Below are positions 11,618-23,881 of a stretch of 64,000 nt of DNA, piece after piece (position 1 is the first letter of the stretch; every line of letters starts with the position of its first letter). The notes under the pieces are model-generated. The model saw only the letters and a program-made list of their open reading frames with translations. It was not told where the DNA came from and did no database searches. This DNA is from Takashimella koratensis (Eukaryota > Basidiomycota > Tremellomycetes > Trichosporonales > Tetragoniomycetaceae), in the NCBI GenBank assembly GCA_003116875.1, contig BCKT01000016.1:322051-386050 (forward strand). The letters run 5' to 3'. Made by a program: the position numbers and the translations under genes.

Positions 11618-14600
11618 TCACGGCCTCATCACCCTGAGCCACTGATCGGCTCGCTCAAACTGTTCCAGTACGTGAGGCTGGATGACCGTGTTCACGACTG
11701 ACGGGGAAGGTCCTTGTTCCTTGTCCAACGTACGCACGGCGACCATCACCTGTGAGTCGAGCGCGTCGTTGTCAGCGTCTTCAACCCCACTCTAGAGCGA
11801 ACAAAAAGAGGAATCGCTTTCGACGTCGTCAAGTTCAAAGCATGGACTCACCGCATCCCAGAACCTAAACCCTCTTTCAACCTCCTGCACGGGCGCTTTC
11901 ACACCCGTAAACGCCTGATTCACGAATTCCAGAGCACTGCTCTTGGCTTCTTTCACAGCGTCGGTATCGACATTCTCCGCTGTGATTCCGTCATTGTAAT
12001 AGGTCGTTGCGTCGAGGTATGTTTTAGCGAGGATACCGAAACCAGTGTTGACATCTTGTTGGAATGGCAGGCCTAAGTGGTGTCAGCGTGACTCGGTCGA
12101 TTCAGAGGGATGATGTAGAACGGGCGACCTGCCGCCGTTGAAGAGATGGGGGGTGCCTGTGATTCAGGGCACAACGTAAGGACTCACTAATGCACATCTC
12201 GAGGTAATCGTCACGAGATCGTTTCCCGTCACCAGTGAGGATCAAGTGGGCGTGAATCGCTTCGAGCAAGTATCGAAGCGACTTTGTCGTTGCTTTCACA
12301 AACGAGTTGAACACGAGCAATTCTCTCGACAAGGGTCCGCTCCATTGTTCGGGCTGATACCGTCAGAGTCAGCTGAGCTTAAGGGCGCATGCTTTCCATC
12401 TCTGGTGTGACGGTTGACTCACCCTGAAGCTGAGCGGGACGACGCTCAGAACCCGCATGATCAACAGTATACTTGACTGTTCCTCATCTGATCCAAAACT
12501 GGGCCCACCAGAGAGCGCAGGTGCGTCGGGTCCTCCGAATCGTTGACCGTGGACTACCCCGGCACGGAGGAGCTCGAGGAGGACGTAAAGTGGTTCCTGC
12601 AGCTTGTCGGTGACGCGGTAAGATCGGCATGCGGCGCTGTAGGCTTTGCCCATGGTCGTGTGTTGGTGCGTGTTGGTGACAAACCTACATGCAACGAGAT
12701 TCGACACCGTCAGTATCAAGAAAATGCGTATGGGACCAGCCCAAGGCACAACTCACCCTCGAACATCCAAGAAACGCCAAATGACATTCGCGACAATCTG
12801 GTCCTTCTTGTCCATTGGCGAGCCCCGGTCATGACGACTCGTCCGCGCCGCTAGTTCAGGCTTGTCAAGCGTCTCAATACACAGCTTCATATCGATGGTG
12901 GATGACTGGTGGTGTTAGTAGATCGCAAAGGGATTGGTGACACGGCGAGTTGGTGCGAGCGACAACAACTCACGTTCTGACGCCTCAGCTCGTCGGCGAT
13001 CAAGTGGTGGTCGACCATCCAGGTCCCGCACTTTTCGACAAGCGACTGAGTCAGAGGGTCACCAAAGGGGATGGCGGTCCCATGTGGCGCCGCAAAGTTT
13101 GGCAAGTCAAAGTAGTAATACGCGTTCTGGAGTGGTTGGTCAGCTCTACGCAACGCAGAGGTCGGAGCCGCTCGGGCTACTCACAACACGGCGCTGAGAC
13201 CACTGCGGATGGAGGGAAGCAGCGAGAAGTGCGAGCGTGGTGCACCTTGGCGAAGTAGGACCCTCTGTGATGATATCCTTGATGAATCGCCTGTACTCTG
13301 GCGAGTCGGACAACGGTTGTCGTTCATCCACGATCCCCGAAGTGAGCCATCCGACCAACTGCGCCGAGATCATCCCCCGGCATACGAAGAAGTAGAGTTC
13401 GTCTGGGAGTCGAAGGGAGAAGATCTCTTCAAGGTCGGAAGGAACGTCGGCGTGGCTTATGGATTGCCCGGGAGGCGGGATGACGAGCGGGAGTGGCAAA
13501 CACGCTCCGTCGGTGGTCAACACCAGCGCATACTTGACCGCCAGGCGTGCACGCATGTAGCTCTCGGTGAATGTCAGGGGGGCCTTGGGTGGCGCCGAGG
13601 ACGAAGAGGATGAAGAGGATGCGCTGAGTGGAGGTGGAGGAGGTGGGGGTTCTCGCCACGACTGGCAAGCGACGATGCCCGTCTTGAATTGCCGGATGAT
13701 ATCGATCGTCGCACGCAGGTTAAAGTTGTCTGAGACCGGTGGGAAGGTCCTGGACAAGGAACAGCCAGAGAGGAGGGCCATGTCGAGGAATTGGTCAGGT
13801 GTGAGTGCGAGGTCTTGCAGAACTCGGTGTTTGTCGACGAATGTGAAGGGGCCAGACCAGTCGATGGCGGTGATCACTTTCTCCACGTTCCAGAGAAGGA
13901 TCTCGGGGTCAGTCCAGACGGCGTGAATGTAGCCCCGAGGGTCCTTGAGGAGGTATGCCAGCTAAGTTGGATTAGCTCGGGCATGGGCGGATGTGGGAAG
14001 AGGTGTGTGTGTGTTGAGGGGGGGCGGGTGGAGGACAGAGAGTATATTTGAAGCCCGCACAACCCCATTTACTCACCTGGGCTTGGGCCAAGTACGGCGC
14101 GATGACATACTCCACGAACCGATGTTTGAACAACCTCAATACAGACCTCAACAGATCCTGAGTCTCTACCCAGACCCCACCTCTCGCCTGAGTGAGCGCG
14201 ACGACTGCTCTATCCACCTGACCATCTTCGTAGAACCCCCAGGCCTCATTCTTGATCACGTTTTCCCTCTCAGCCTGGAGGTTGGGTCCCTTGGCTGGAG
14301 GGCGGGACGCAATGGGGAGGCCTGAGAAGACAAAGACGGGCTTGATCCCGCCCTTGTCGAGTTGGCGGAGGTCGAGCTCGATCCGATTGGCAAGCGCCAA
14401 GGGAAGGCCGCCGGTGGATGCGACGAGAGGCTCACGTTGGTCTGCGTCTTGAAGAAGGAGGCGGATATAGTAGTTGGCGTCAATGCCGAGTCGGGTCCCG
14501 GTGAGAGCGGATAGAGGAGCAGAGCTGAAGAGCTTGCGGTCGCGCAAGTAAGCTAAAAGGGTAAGCGAGTTGAATCAACATCACGGGAGGTTGAGCAACG

Positions 14601-14634
14601 GGTAAGACATACTCTCAAGTCCTCGGATAGTCAT
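11618..14634 (-). CDS. MKT1: Mkt1-like post-transcriptional regulator with XPG-like domain
   Basis: Mkt1 proteins act with Pbp1 on mRNA translation and stability; they keep an XPG/FEN-like fold. The start reads MTIRGLETYLRDRKLF, the usual Mkt1 opening, then GTRLGIDANYYIRLLLQD (N domain), GGIKPVFVFSGL and a weak I-domain-like part. A middle section contains WSGPFTFVDKHRVLQDL and LTPDQFLDMALLSGC. The C-terminal half includes YYYFDLPNF and LVEKCGTWMVDHH, then an alpha-helical Mkt1 C domain ending WLRVMRP. Exon 1 is 22 nt (14613-14634). About nine exons are seen; I estimate 750-800 aa against about 830 in S. cerevisiae. The middle part carries a Pro8/Ser9 low-complexity insert near 13600-13660. 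The start is set by homology; inner boundaries in the 3' half are less certain. Confidence 0.88.
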
Positions 14635-15548
14635 TGGGCTAGGCGTCGGATTGAAATGTGGATAGGATAAGGGGAAGAGGCGGTATGGGTGGCTTTAATG
14701 GCACGGTTCTGCGTTGTTTCTTGGCTGATAATGTTGTCCGGGTGAGGTCGAAGCAGGCGCACAGACGTTACACTGGCGTGCGCAGCGAATGCGAGGCGAG
14801 GAGGCGGATGGGCAAAGGGATGAGAGGGACGTGTCGAGGTGCCGATCCAGCAGCGAACCAGCGACGGGGCGACGAGGTGGTCGTGATAGGTCGGTGGTGA
14901 GGAGCTGAGGATGAGCCTGGGGTCAGCCTGAGGTTTGGTGAGAGAGAGAGACTTGGTGACGGTTGATACACCGCCCCTGGCACGCGTTCATCGTCCTATG
15001 GATGTCTTTGCTCTGCATCGTCCCTTACTACTGGATGTAGACCGCGTTGTTCTCTTTTCCTATTCTCCGGCCCTTCTCACACCGCAAGTGTTACCATAGG
15101 TAGGTAGCTACAGTACAGTACTTTTACTCAGCGTTTCTCTTGTTACCGTCTGCCTATGCAGTATGTGCCAAACGATGCAACATTCTTAGTAATTGAGTGT
15201 CCAGGTTTGTGTCACATCCTGTCCGCACTCGAAGGAGGCGGTGGGATCGGCTCGTTATGCCCAAGCTTTTTCTTGGTCAGAAGCTAGCTCGCCGGGATGC
15301 GGGTCCTTGCGCGGCGTGTTGAACCATTCCACCGCATGCCTCAACGCCACACTGTCATCTTCCGTTCACGTCGCTCAATGCAAGGTCTCAGTCCAAGGAT
15401 ACACTAAATCTCATACGAATGAATTTGCGTACAAGAGAAATAGCAGCAGTACTACAAGGTCTAAACCGTGAGGGTCGGGTCATCATCATCACCATCGTAT
15501 CGCCTTGGTCACTTCGTTTCGTCTTTGTGACAATGTAGAGTAGACAGT
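14635..15548. other. MKT1 upstream region and formin 3' flank
   Basis: About 0.9 kb between the MKT1 start and the formin stop, both on the minus strand. It should contain the MKT1 promoter and the formin terminator. A GA dinucleotide run lies at about 14940-14952. No further gene is supported. Confidence 0.45.
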
Positions 15549-18500
15549 TTAGTCCAGTGTGGCGTCAAGTAATCTCGATGCTCTCGCACTGAGCGCCGTT
15601 ATGCTCTCCTCCCCTACTGATTTGTCTCCCTCCTCTTCCTTCTCCTCTTCCTCCTCCTCCTCGTCCTCTTCCTCCTCCTCATCCCGCTCACCCCCCTCAC
15701 TTTCCCTTCCCCTTTGTTCTCCCGGGGTCGGGGTCCCTTCCCTCGCCCCTTCTCCCTCATCCAGATCCATCTCTGGTGCGCCTTCCCCAATCCCCGATCC
15801 CAGCATCTCGGTTGACCCAGCGAGCGGGCTTGGGCTCGTCGGACTAGCCACACCGAGTCCACCTGGGCTTATCGGGCTCGCGAGGCCAAACTGCGCTCCG
15901 CCCTCTGGGGTAGATACAGATACTGACGGAGTGATCAACCCACCCCCGCCTTCTTCCCCTCCCTCGCCACCCTGCCCCCCTGCGACCCAGATATTCTCCA
16001 TCATTTTCTGCGCCAACGACCCAAAGTCGACATCGCCGCTGCCAGCCGTCGGGAGGAGGAAGTCCCCAAAATCGGTGGTATCTGGCAACGGCGAGATTGG
16101 GGGCGCATGGTGCCTCCTCTCTCGTTTAATCCTCGGCGTCCCTTCAAGCTTGAGTCGTTGCAGCCTCGCATCGATGAGATTGTTATCGTTTGACGCGGTC
16201 GACGCACCAGTTGGTTGCGGTGTAAGTGCAGCACGAGCTGCAGCTCGTCGTTCTCGTAACGCAATCTCATCTTGACGCGCCCGGTTCTGCTGTTTGCAAA
16301 ACTTGTACGAGGATGTAAACGTCCTGAAGATTCCGAAGAAATCTTGACTTTGCATCCCACGCCCGTGTTCGTCCCCTTCGCCGTAGTACGTCTGGACGCT
16401 CCGTAGCGATCCTTCCGCACCGACGATCCCATCGCGTAAAGTCTGCAAGTCGTCCTCTGCGACCGTGGAGAATCGGAACATCTTGCGCGTGTAGCCATCA
16501 TTAGCATCTTGGAAATTCGCCTCGAGTGAACGTCGGATATGCCGAATCTCATCAAGCATTGTCTTGGACGTCGCTTGCATATCGGAAAAATTGACTCGAT
16601 TCGCGTCTGACGGCTTGGCCAATTCATCAAGGAACCCTTCGAGTTCGGGAAAGTGTTGAGTAACGGTACGTTCCAAGAAGTGAAGCAAGTTTTGTCCGTT
16701 GGATGACTTTGTATCGACGAGTTTGTTGATTGAACCAATCTTGAAACCGTAAGCGCCACCGGCAAAGTTCTTGCCGTTGAGGTAGTTGCCCATGGTGAGG
16801 ATGACGGAGAGGAGTTGTTGGAACTTCTTCGCGTTGCGCAGGTCATCACATGCGACAGTGAGGAGATCAAGCGAGGTGGAGAGAAGTTCCATGTTTTGCG
16901 CGAACCGAACTTGGAAGAGCATACCCTTGACGCGATCGGCGAGGTGCGGGAGCTGGATAAGGCGAACCATGAGTCGGTCCGCAGGGTGCAGAAGCTCCAG
17001 CTCGGCCTCGCTATCCGCGGAGTGGGTGAGTAGTTTCCCGCGCTAAAGTCAGCCATGTCAAAACAATCACTCACGTCGTCGTCGTTGGGCAAGACACCTT
17101 GGAGTTCTCTCAAGAACGTCTCGGTACAAAGCTCGGCGTTAAAGTTTGCAATCGCTTCGCTCAACCTTTCGGGTGCCTTGAAACTCTTCGCTGTGCTTCC
17201 CGCCATCAAAATCTCAATCCTCTTCCTCATCTCTGGCGCAAGGACACTCTGCAATTCCGCCTCCTTCTTCTTCTTGACCGCCTCGTGGATAATCTCCCTT
17301 GCCTTGAACTCGTCTTCCATCTCGGACCAGAGATTCACCTCTTTCATACGCTGGACAAGATCGACTTCGGTTTGAGGTGCTTCGGGCTCGGACCAGATCG
17401 TCTTTGATAGCTGGTGTTTGGATACCTTCTCCCATTGGAGCTGCTTCATCTGCTTGGATGCGATGAGCTGGACGTCCTTGCGCGAGTCGTTGGTTCCGAC
17501 GCTGTGAAGGAGCGCGCCGATAGATGTGTTGGGCGCACGCGCGACGGCCGATCCCGGCGCGATCGGTTTGGGCGGGGGAGGCGGGGGCGGTGGAGTTGAT
17601 CGGGTCTCGGAGGAGGACTTGAGTTTGACGCCAGCTTGGATACCGGCAAAGAGGCCGGCCATGCCAGCTGCGGCGGCAGCGGGGACGCCAGGAGGGGGTG
17701 GGGGTGGAGGTGGGGGTGGTGCGCCGGGTGTGACTCCAGCAGGGAGAGGAGGGGGCGGCGGAGGTGGAGGAGGGGGTGGGAACGCGGCCATGGATGGGAG
17801 AGGTGGGGGAGGGAGAGGAGGTGGTGGTGGTGGCGGCGGAGGCATATCTGACGAAACCGCCTTGACCTCTTCCCCTTCCTCGAGCGTAGGCAGGGCTGGC
17901 GAGTTGGCAGAAGGGAAAAAGTCTCCTTCGGCAGCCTCGACCGACCCCGCTCGGATCGACCTCGCACGACTGAGCACCTGCTGCGCAAACGACCCTCCAG
18001 CCGTCTCCTCGGCCTCTTCTTCGTCGTCCATGTCCACCCTCGTCTCGGGATACGGCGAGCCGCCTGCGCTGACACTCGCGTCGTCGTCGTCAAACGCCCC
18101 AGCGACGGGCGCCGACACGCTTCGCGACAACGCGCGATACCGGATCTCCTCCAGGAACCGCGGCGGCAATCCGGGCTGTTTCTTCGACATGCGGCGGACG
18201 GATTTCGCGCCGATAGGAGGGGCGTTGGCACCGGGACCTTGGCGGCGGACAGAGGGGGGTTCGAGACCGTCTCTTGCCCGCATGTTTCGGGAAGACGCGC
18301 CGGCAACGCGGTAGGGTGACTGTAGCGATTAGCATGGACAAAGCGATCACTTTGACCCCACTCACAACTTTGTCCGCACCCTCGGCCAGGGTGTTCTCGA
18401 TATGAGCGCGAACCCGATCCTCCTCGGCGTCCATGAATTGAGAACTCTCCACGAGCTGTTCTCGGACTTTTGACTGTGCTCTCGATAACCTGTTCTCCTT

Positions 18501-21294
18501 CCCTCTGGCCCCTGGCAACGCCACCTTCTCTGCCTCCAGCACCTCGACTCCATCCCCTTCCTCTTCATCTTCCTCCTCCTCTTCGCTCTCCCCATCAACC
18601 AACTGACCCTTCTTCAACGCATCTCTTCGTTGCCTATCCTTGGCCGATTTCCCTTCCAACTTCTCAATCGTCTTCTTCCTCTCCCATTGTTCTCTCAAAT
18701 CACGAATCAACTGGGTTCTATCGATCGGTCCATGCGTCATCGCTTGCACTTCTTCAAGGTGATTCGTCTCGCGAAGCATGTTGAATAGTTCTTGGATATA
18801 CAGTTCCAAATCGGCGATTCGTTGCTCGTACTCTCTTCGCATACCCTCCATCTGATCTGTGACCGTCTCCGTCGCCGCACGGGATTTGCGCAGTCGTTCC
18901 TCCAGATCGGCGATATGCGACTTGAGCGTCCCAACCAACCCGTCGTCACCTTGCGAGATCTCATCTGCTAGCTCCTGCTTCTCTCGGACCACCTGCGCGA
19001 GCTTGGCCCGTACATCCTTGATCTCGAGCATCGCGTCGTCCAGCCTCTGTTGCTCGACAAACTTGCCGACAAGATGCGACACGGAGATCCCAAACGCTCG
19101 CGAAAAATCATTATTCAAATCCGGCGAGTCGTGCATGACGATACTCGTGAGTAGTTGGTCGATCAACTGCAACATCCGCGTCAAGTCATCCCCGTCCTCT
19201 TTGATCAAAAGGAAATGCCGCATCGTGTTGAGAAAGTAACCCCCTGCTCGCGTCCCGGCGTATTTTTCCAACAGCGCGCGGAAGACGTCCTCGGGGTTCC
19301 GTAAAGACTGAAGGGTGATTCGGTTCTGCTCTATCGACAGGTCCTGTCGATCAGCCTCGGCGTCCTCGTCGTACTGTCTGATCAAGCGCGACGTCATCTC
19401 GTCGTTCCACGCTTTGATCTTGGCGAACACGCGAGGCAAATTGGCGAGTTCGAGTTGGCCTCGGACAGAAGTGCGAGTTCGGATATCCGCAGCGGTCAAT
19501 AAACCTTGCGCCAAACAGATCATCATGACCTGGGGTCAGCTAAGATCACCACCTCGACCTACGCTATAATCGACAATGCTATTGTCATCTGCACCCTTGG
19601 CAGCGCCGACCATACTGCCCATTCTCCCTCGACTATCCACGACTTCTTCAAACTGCTGAATCCATCGATCAAACTTGCCGACCTTCTTCCCCACGTCGAC
19701 GGTAAGCGCGTTCAGCTGCGCCTCCATGATATCAAACGAGCGGAGGACGAGACGGAGGCCGACGCGGTTTGGGTCGTTCTCTTGCCAGTGGCAAAAGAAC
19801 ACGAGAATCTCCGCCGCGACCTTGCGCGAGGCCATATGCGGCGAGATGAGGGATTGGCTGATAGCGTAGATGATCTGCGGTGACCGCACTGCATCCTCGG
19901 CGCCAATCTATTGTCAGCATGAGTCTAAAACTAACCCACCTTCAAGTTGAGCGACCGCCGTAGACATTTCAACGTCTCGTGCTCCATCTCCACGTCAATC
20001 CCGGCTTTACTCTTCCGATGAGTGAGCGTGTTGAGGTAGTTGGCGAGCACGACTTGGCCCTTGAGCGCCATAAACTCTTCCATCCAACTGCTGTTAGCGC
20101 TGCCCACACCTTGACTCACTCTCCGGGTACCGTCCTGAGGCTGACGTGCAAGGTCACCAAATGCTGATGGGTAAGTTTATCGTCCAGGACTTTTTTCAAG
20201 AACCACTCGGGGCTGTCCTTGACCACGGCGACTGGTTTCTTCCCTTTACTCGCGCGAGAAGCGTCGTCTTCCTTGACTTTGGCACGTCGTGCGGATTCCC
20301 ACCGCGCCCTCGCGTCGGCCTCGACCATCTGCCACTTTGTATCGATCGGGAGTGACGCCGCTGTCCGCGCCACCGCCGACGAGCTCGTACTCGCCATAGA
20401 CGTCCGCGACGACACCGTTGTTCCCGAATTATGATCGAGGTCGCGGCTCTCAACGAGGTGGAAGAACATGCGCTCGACGTCCGAGTCGGGTGGGCGAGGG
20501 AAGGAAAATTCGTCGTTGGCTCCGCTGAACCGAGCCGATGCGCCGAGAACGGGTGTGTACATCTGCTGTGATTGGAGACCGGGGGTCGTCCGACCGCTGG
20601 GGATGTTGGAGCCAGAGCCGTAGCTGTTGACAGTCCGCGAAACGGTCGGATGCACCATGGTGGGATACCGCCCAAAGTCGTCATTAGGCCGCTGCGCGTA
20701 GCTCATGCCCGAGGCCATGGTGCGTACGGACGCCGTGTCGGAACCTCGCCGGCGGAGGTGTTCACTTTGTCCACCGGGCGGCTGGCCGTATCCCGCCGCG
20801 TAAGGGTGTGCCGCGGATCCAAAGTCGTTGCCGGGGTTGGGCGAGGTCATCCCAAATGTGACAGAAGGCGGGATGTACCGAAGGCCATTGGAGAGCGGGT
20901 TGGATCGTGTTGAGGCATCGCTAGGGGTGCGGCGAACAGACCCACCAGCCTCGGGACTCGCGCGTCCACCGAGACCAGCGGCCCCACTGATACTCCCTCC
21001 GTGGTCCCGGCTGCGTCGAGAGGTTGAGGATGGCGGTGGCATGCGCGCGCTGTCATCACCTAATCCCGGATTTGTGATCGGGGGACTGATCATACGGCTG
21101 CCGCTGGATCCATTCGCGTATCCGCCCGAGGGACCTGCGGGGGGTGTACGTGACGCCGCGGGTAGTTGGCTGTAGGGTACGGACCCGCTGAGGTCGGGCT
21201 GTTTCCCAGGTGACGCGGGAGGGACAGCAGAGGACGTGCTCGCTGTCGTCGACGCGGATGTCCGGGCACGTGATTTTCGGAACAGCGTGTCCAT
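15549..21294 (-). CDS. BNI1: Diaphanous-related formin (Bni1/SepA type)
   Basis: Formins nucleate and elongate unbranched actin filaments for polarity, septation and actin cables. Roughly 1,850 aa from six exons. Order: a disordered N-terminus starting MDTLFRKSRARTS; the GTPase-binding/FH3 region from about residue 270 (DSDVERMFFHLVESRDLD, DSPEWFLKKVLDDKL, ALKGQVVLANYLN, FCHWQENDPNRVG); a coiled coil (LEERLRKSRAATETV onward); an acidic Glu run; FH1 with proline runs (about 17560-17850); FH2 with KQMKQLQWEKVSK, MKEVNLWSEMEDEFK, HPADRLMVRLIQLPHL and MGNYLNGKNFAGGAYGFKI. The tail is very acidic (Asp/Glu runs near 15620-15690), and I do not see a clear basic DAD motif. One intron inside FH2 is only 32 nt. 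The start at 21294 is preferred because MDTLFxxxxAR is usual for fungal formins; an in-frame ATG exists 54 nt upstream. Confidence 0.93.
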
Positions 21295-21840
21295 CGCGAG
21301 GAAAGGTGGATTACGCGACGGTGAGTCGCCCGCGGTAGATGAGGACAATCAAGGGTGGAAGAGGTATGGTGGGTGGGTAAAGGTCGTGAAGGTGATCGTG
21401 TGGGCGCAGTGGGTCAGGTGGCGACGGGATGGTGGTTGAGTAAAGGACAGGGAGGGGACGGGACGAGCGCGGTGACAACCCCTTGGTGCGTGTCGCCAGG
21501 TTTGCTGGATCCCGAGTTTTTATACGCGCCGAGGAGGTCGCGCGGGGAAGGGGTGGTCTGAGCAGCTCCTGTCGAGGAGGGGGTGAGGATGGAGTGGGGG
21601 AAGTGGGATGAGGTGGGTGGGAGGATGAGATGGAGGGTGGGTCCGAGGTTAGATTGTTGTTCGTGTTTCGTGTCGCCGCGTGCCACCCTTGGGCGTATGT
21701 GGGCGACGTATTAGGAAGGGTATTAGCCTTGGGCTTATCGGAGGTATTAGCACCGATTTAGAATTCCTAATGATTCTTGTGATCGTCGCGCACGATCCAC
21801 CTTTGCGACTGTCCATTGTTCCACCCACCCCAGACCCACC
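21295..21840. promoter_or_regulatory. Divergent promoter region between formin and SCOC-like gene
   Basis: About 550 bp between two outward starts. The formin side is purine-rich on the plus strand (CT-rich leader on its own strand). A short run near 21705-21750 contains repeated TATTAG/GGTATTAG words. No gene is seen. Confidence 0.45.
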
Positions 21841-22253
21841 ATGTCCCTCTCCTTCCCCATCCCCGACGAGACCCTCGGCGCCGACGCATGGGGTGCTCCA
21901 TCGACATCTCAGCCCGCCTCCTCCTCCACATCCAGTGCCGCCGTAGGACCCGAACCAACAGTCGAATCGGCCCTCGTCAAGGAACGAGTAATCAAAGACA
22001 TCCTCACCCTACGAGACGGGCTTCGAGGGATTCTCGTACGCGTGCATGAAGTCGGAAAGGAGACGGACAAGCTCGCAAAGGATAATGAAATGTTGGCAGT
22101 GTATATTGACAACTTGTGAGTTGAGAGACGAGGATCGGGTGGCGAGGGAGAATGGGGAGAGAGGAGAGGAAAGGAGCTTGTAGACGAGGGAGTGACGCTG
22201 ATATGTCAACTAGGACACGGAACTCGGTCGTTGCGGCAGGACAGAAGCGATAG
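21841..22253 (+). CDS. Short coiled-coil protein, SCOC family
   Basis: A 104-aa protein from two exons (21841-22115 and 22214-22253). The C-terminal half carries heptads: KERVIKDILTLRDGL, VHEVGKETDKLAKDNEMLA, then VYIDNLTRNSVVAAGQKR. This matches the conserved end of the SCOC family, where a Golgi coiled coil (human SCOC) binds Arl GTPases and autophagy regulators. The N-terminus is Ser/Pro-rich. The intron splits a Leu codon; without it the frame stops right after the donor, so the last 13 residues depend on splicing. The ATG follows a CCCACC leader. The role in fungi is inferred from the family. Confidence 0.82.
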
Positions 22254-22627
22254 AGATGGCGGTGCGGTACAGGGAGGAGGAGATGGCTGTTGGCGAGAAG
22301 AGGGGGTCTAGACGAGTCACGTCTTGTGATTGACGCACGAGCAATGTTTATAATGATTCTACCGCATCCGCTGCAACCGTTGTACGCTACAAGAGTCGTC
22401 TTCATATCATGTATGCATCTATCACTGTGTATGGACAAGCTGGCGAGACTGAGCAGCCTGTTGCGTGTACGCTCAAGGTGCTGCTGAATGGACCAGACCT
22501 GGCCGTCACGTCTCCGCGTCATTTGCAGCCTCCACCTCGATCCGCTTCAATTCAACTTCAACTTGTCAACTTGAACTCGACTCCATCCATTCATCCACCT
22601 CATCTCTACCCCTCCTCCTCCCTCACC
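22254..22627. promoter_or_regulatory. Intergenic region upstream of TRS20
   Basis: A 374-bp gap between two plus-strand genes, ending in a CT-rich leader just before the TRS20 ATG. Nothing else is supported. Confidence 0.4.
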
Positions 22628-23639
22628 ATGTCATTCTACCTCGCCGTTGTCTCTCCCCTCGATACTCCCCTCTTCGAGCTTCACTTCCCATCCTCCAAAT
22701 CCAATCCCTCCTCTGTATCAGCCGCGACTGGTCCACCAACATCCGCGTCGTCCACTTCCTCCGCTGGCGCCGGTTCCTTCCCCTCTTGGTCGACGTTCAC
22801 GGGCGCGAACGGATCTGATCTGGGCCTGCCGAGCGATCCCAGAGCATCGGGGAACTTGGGGCTCTCGACGGGCGCGAGCGGGCAGCCTGGGTCGGCAGGT
22901 GGGATTGGGGCAATAGGTGCAGCGTCGGGGGAAAGACATATGTTGCAGATGATTGCGCACGCGAGTTTGGATGCTGTCGAAGAGATGAGAGAGGGTACAG
23001 GGAGTCTGTAAGTTGTCGTCTACAGTCTTGAACTATCGCTCTGCTGCTGTCTCTTCGTATCTCTCCTCTGTTCTTCGCTCGCGTTTTCATATGGCCCACG
23101 CGTTGCATGGTTCAGCCCCTTTGCTGACGCCGACTAACCTTCCGCTTTGACCTCAGATACCTTCGCGCTGTAGACCGTCACAACGAGTGGGTCGTCTCCG
23201 CGTTCATCGCGACAAACGGTGAGTTTCTCCCATCTTGCAACAAGAGCTCTCCGTCAAAACCACAGACTACGCACCAACGCCTACTCTTTCGTCACCTCCA
23301 CATGCTGATACCTCTGCTCTCGCCTTTCCTCTGCCCACCTATAGTCAAGTTCATTTTGCTGCACGATACCAAGAACGATGATGGGATTCGACTGTTCTTT
23401 GGCGACTTGTGGGAGCACTACGTCAAGGTAAGTGTTGGATTGCGCTCCGAGGTTTTGGTCATCACAACCTCGTTCTCCTAGATTTCACACCCCACTGCTT
23501 TGGTGCTCCACTGTGAACCGAAGCGGCGCTGACGCTATCGGTACAGGTCACACTCAATCCCTTTCACACGATCAATACACCCATCCGTAACGCAGTGTTT
23601 GAATCCAAAGTCCGCGCAAGCGCCAAGCGGCATCTCTAG
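22628..23639 (+). CDS. TRS20: TRAPP complex subunit Trs20/TRAPPC2 (sedlin)
   Basis: Core TRAPP subunit for ER-to-Golgi tethering and Rab (Ypt1) activation. Four exons (22628-23007, 23157-23218, 23345-23427, 23547-23639) give 205 aa. Conserved parts are MSFYLAVVSPLDTPLFELHF at the start, MLQMIAHASLDAVEE, YLRAVDRHNEWVVSAFI, VKFILLHDTKNDDGIRLFF and VTLNPFHTINTPI. Human TRAPPC2 is 140 aa; the extra length here is a Ser/Gly/Ala/Thr-rich insert at about residues 23-98 between the first two strands and the first helix of the longin fold. The insert is read straight through with no splice signal, so it seems real. The start follows a CT-rich leader. Confidence 0.95.
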
Positions 23640-23881
23640 TTGCCTCTCTATCTCTTGACATTATGTACCATGTCTCCTCACTTCGCCGAGTACACGGACG
23701 GAGTAGAGTGCACGGCAACAGTCTCATCCTACGCGTCTATCATCATTGCTTTGCATGCCGGTTACGGACAAGCGGTTAAGAGTAGTCTTAGAGCTACGTG
23801 AGGTTGAGATTGGGGAGGGGTGGGGGTAGTCGTATTTTTGGGTCTGCTAGTCATGTATCGTTAACGCCTATGCGCGCTTCT

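Noticed and set aside
21295..21348. Upstream in-frame ATG of the formin (MSSSTAGDSPS...)
   Set aside because: MDTLFRKSRARTS at 21294 fits the conserved fungal formin start better. The upstream ATG cannot be excluded without transcript ends.
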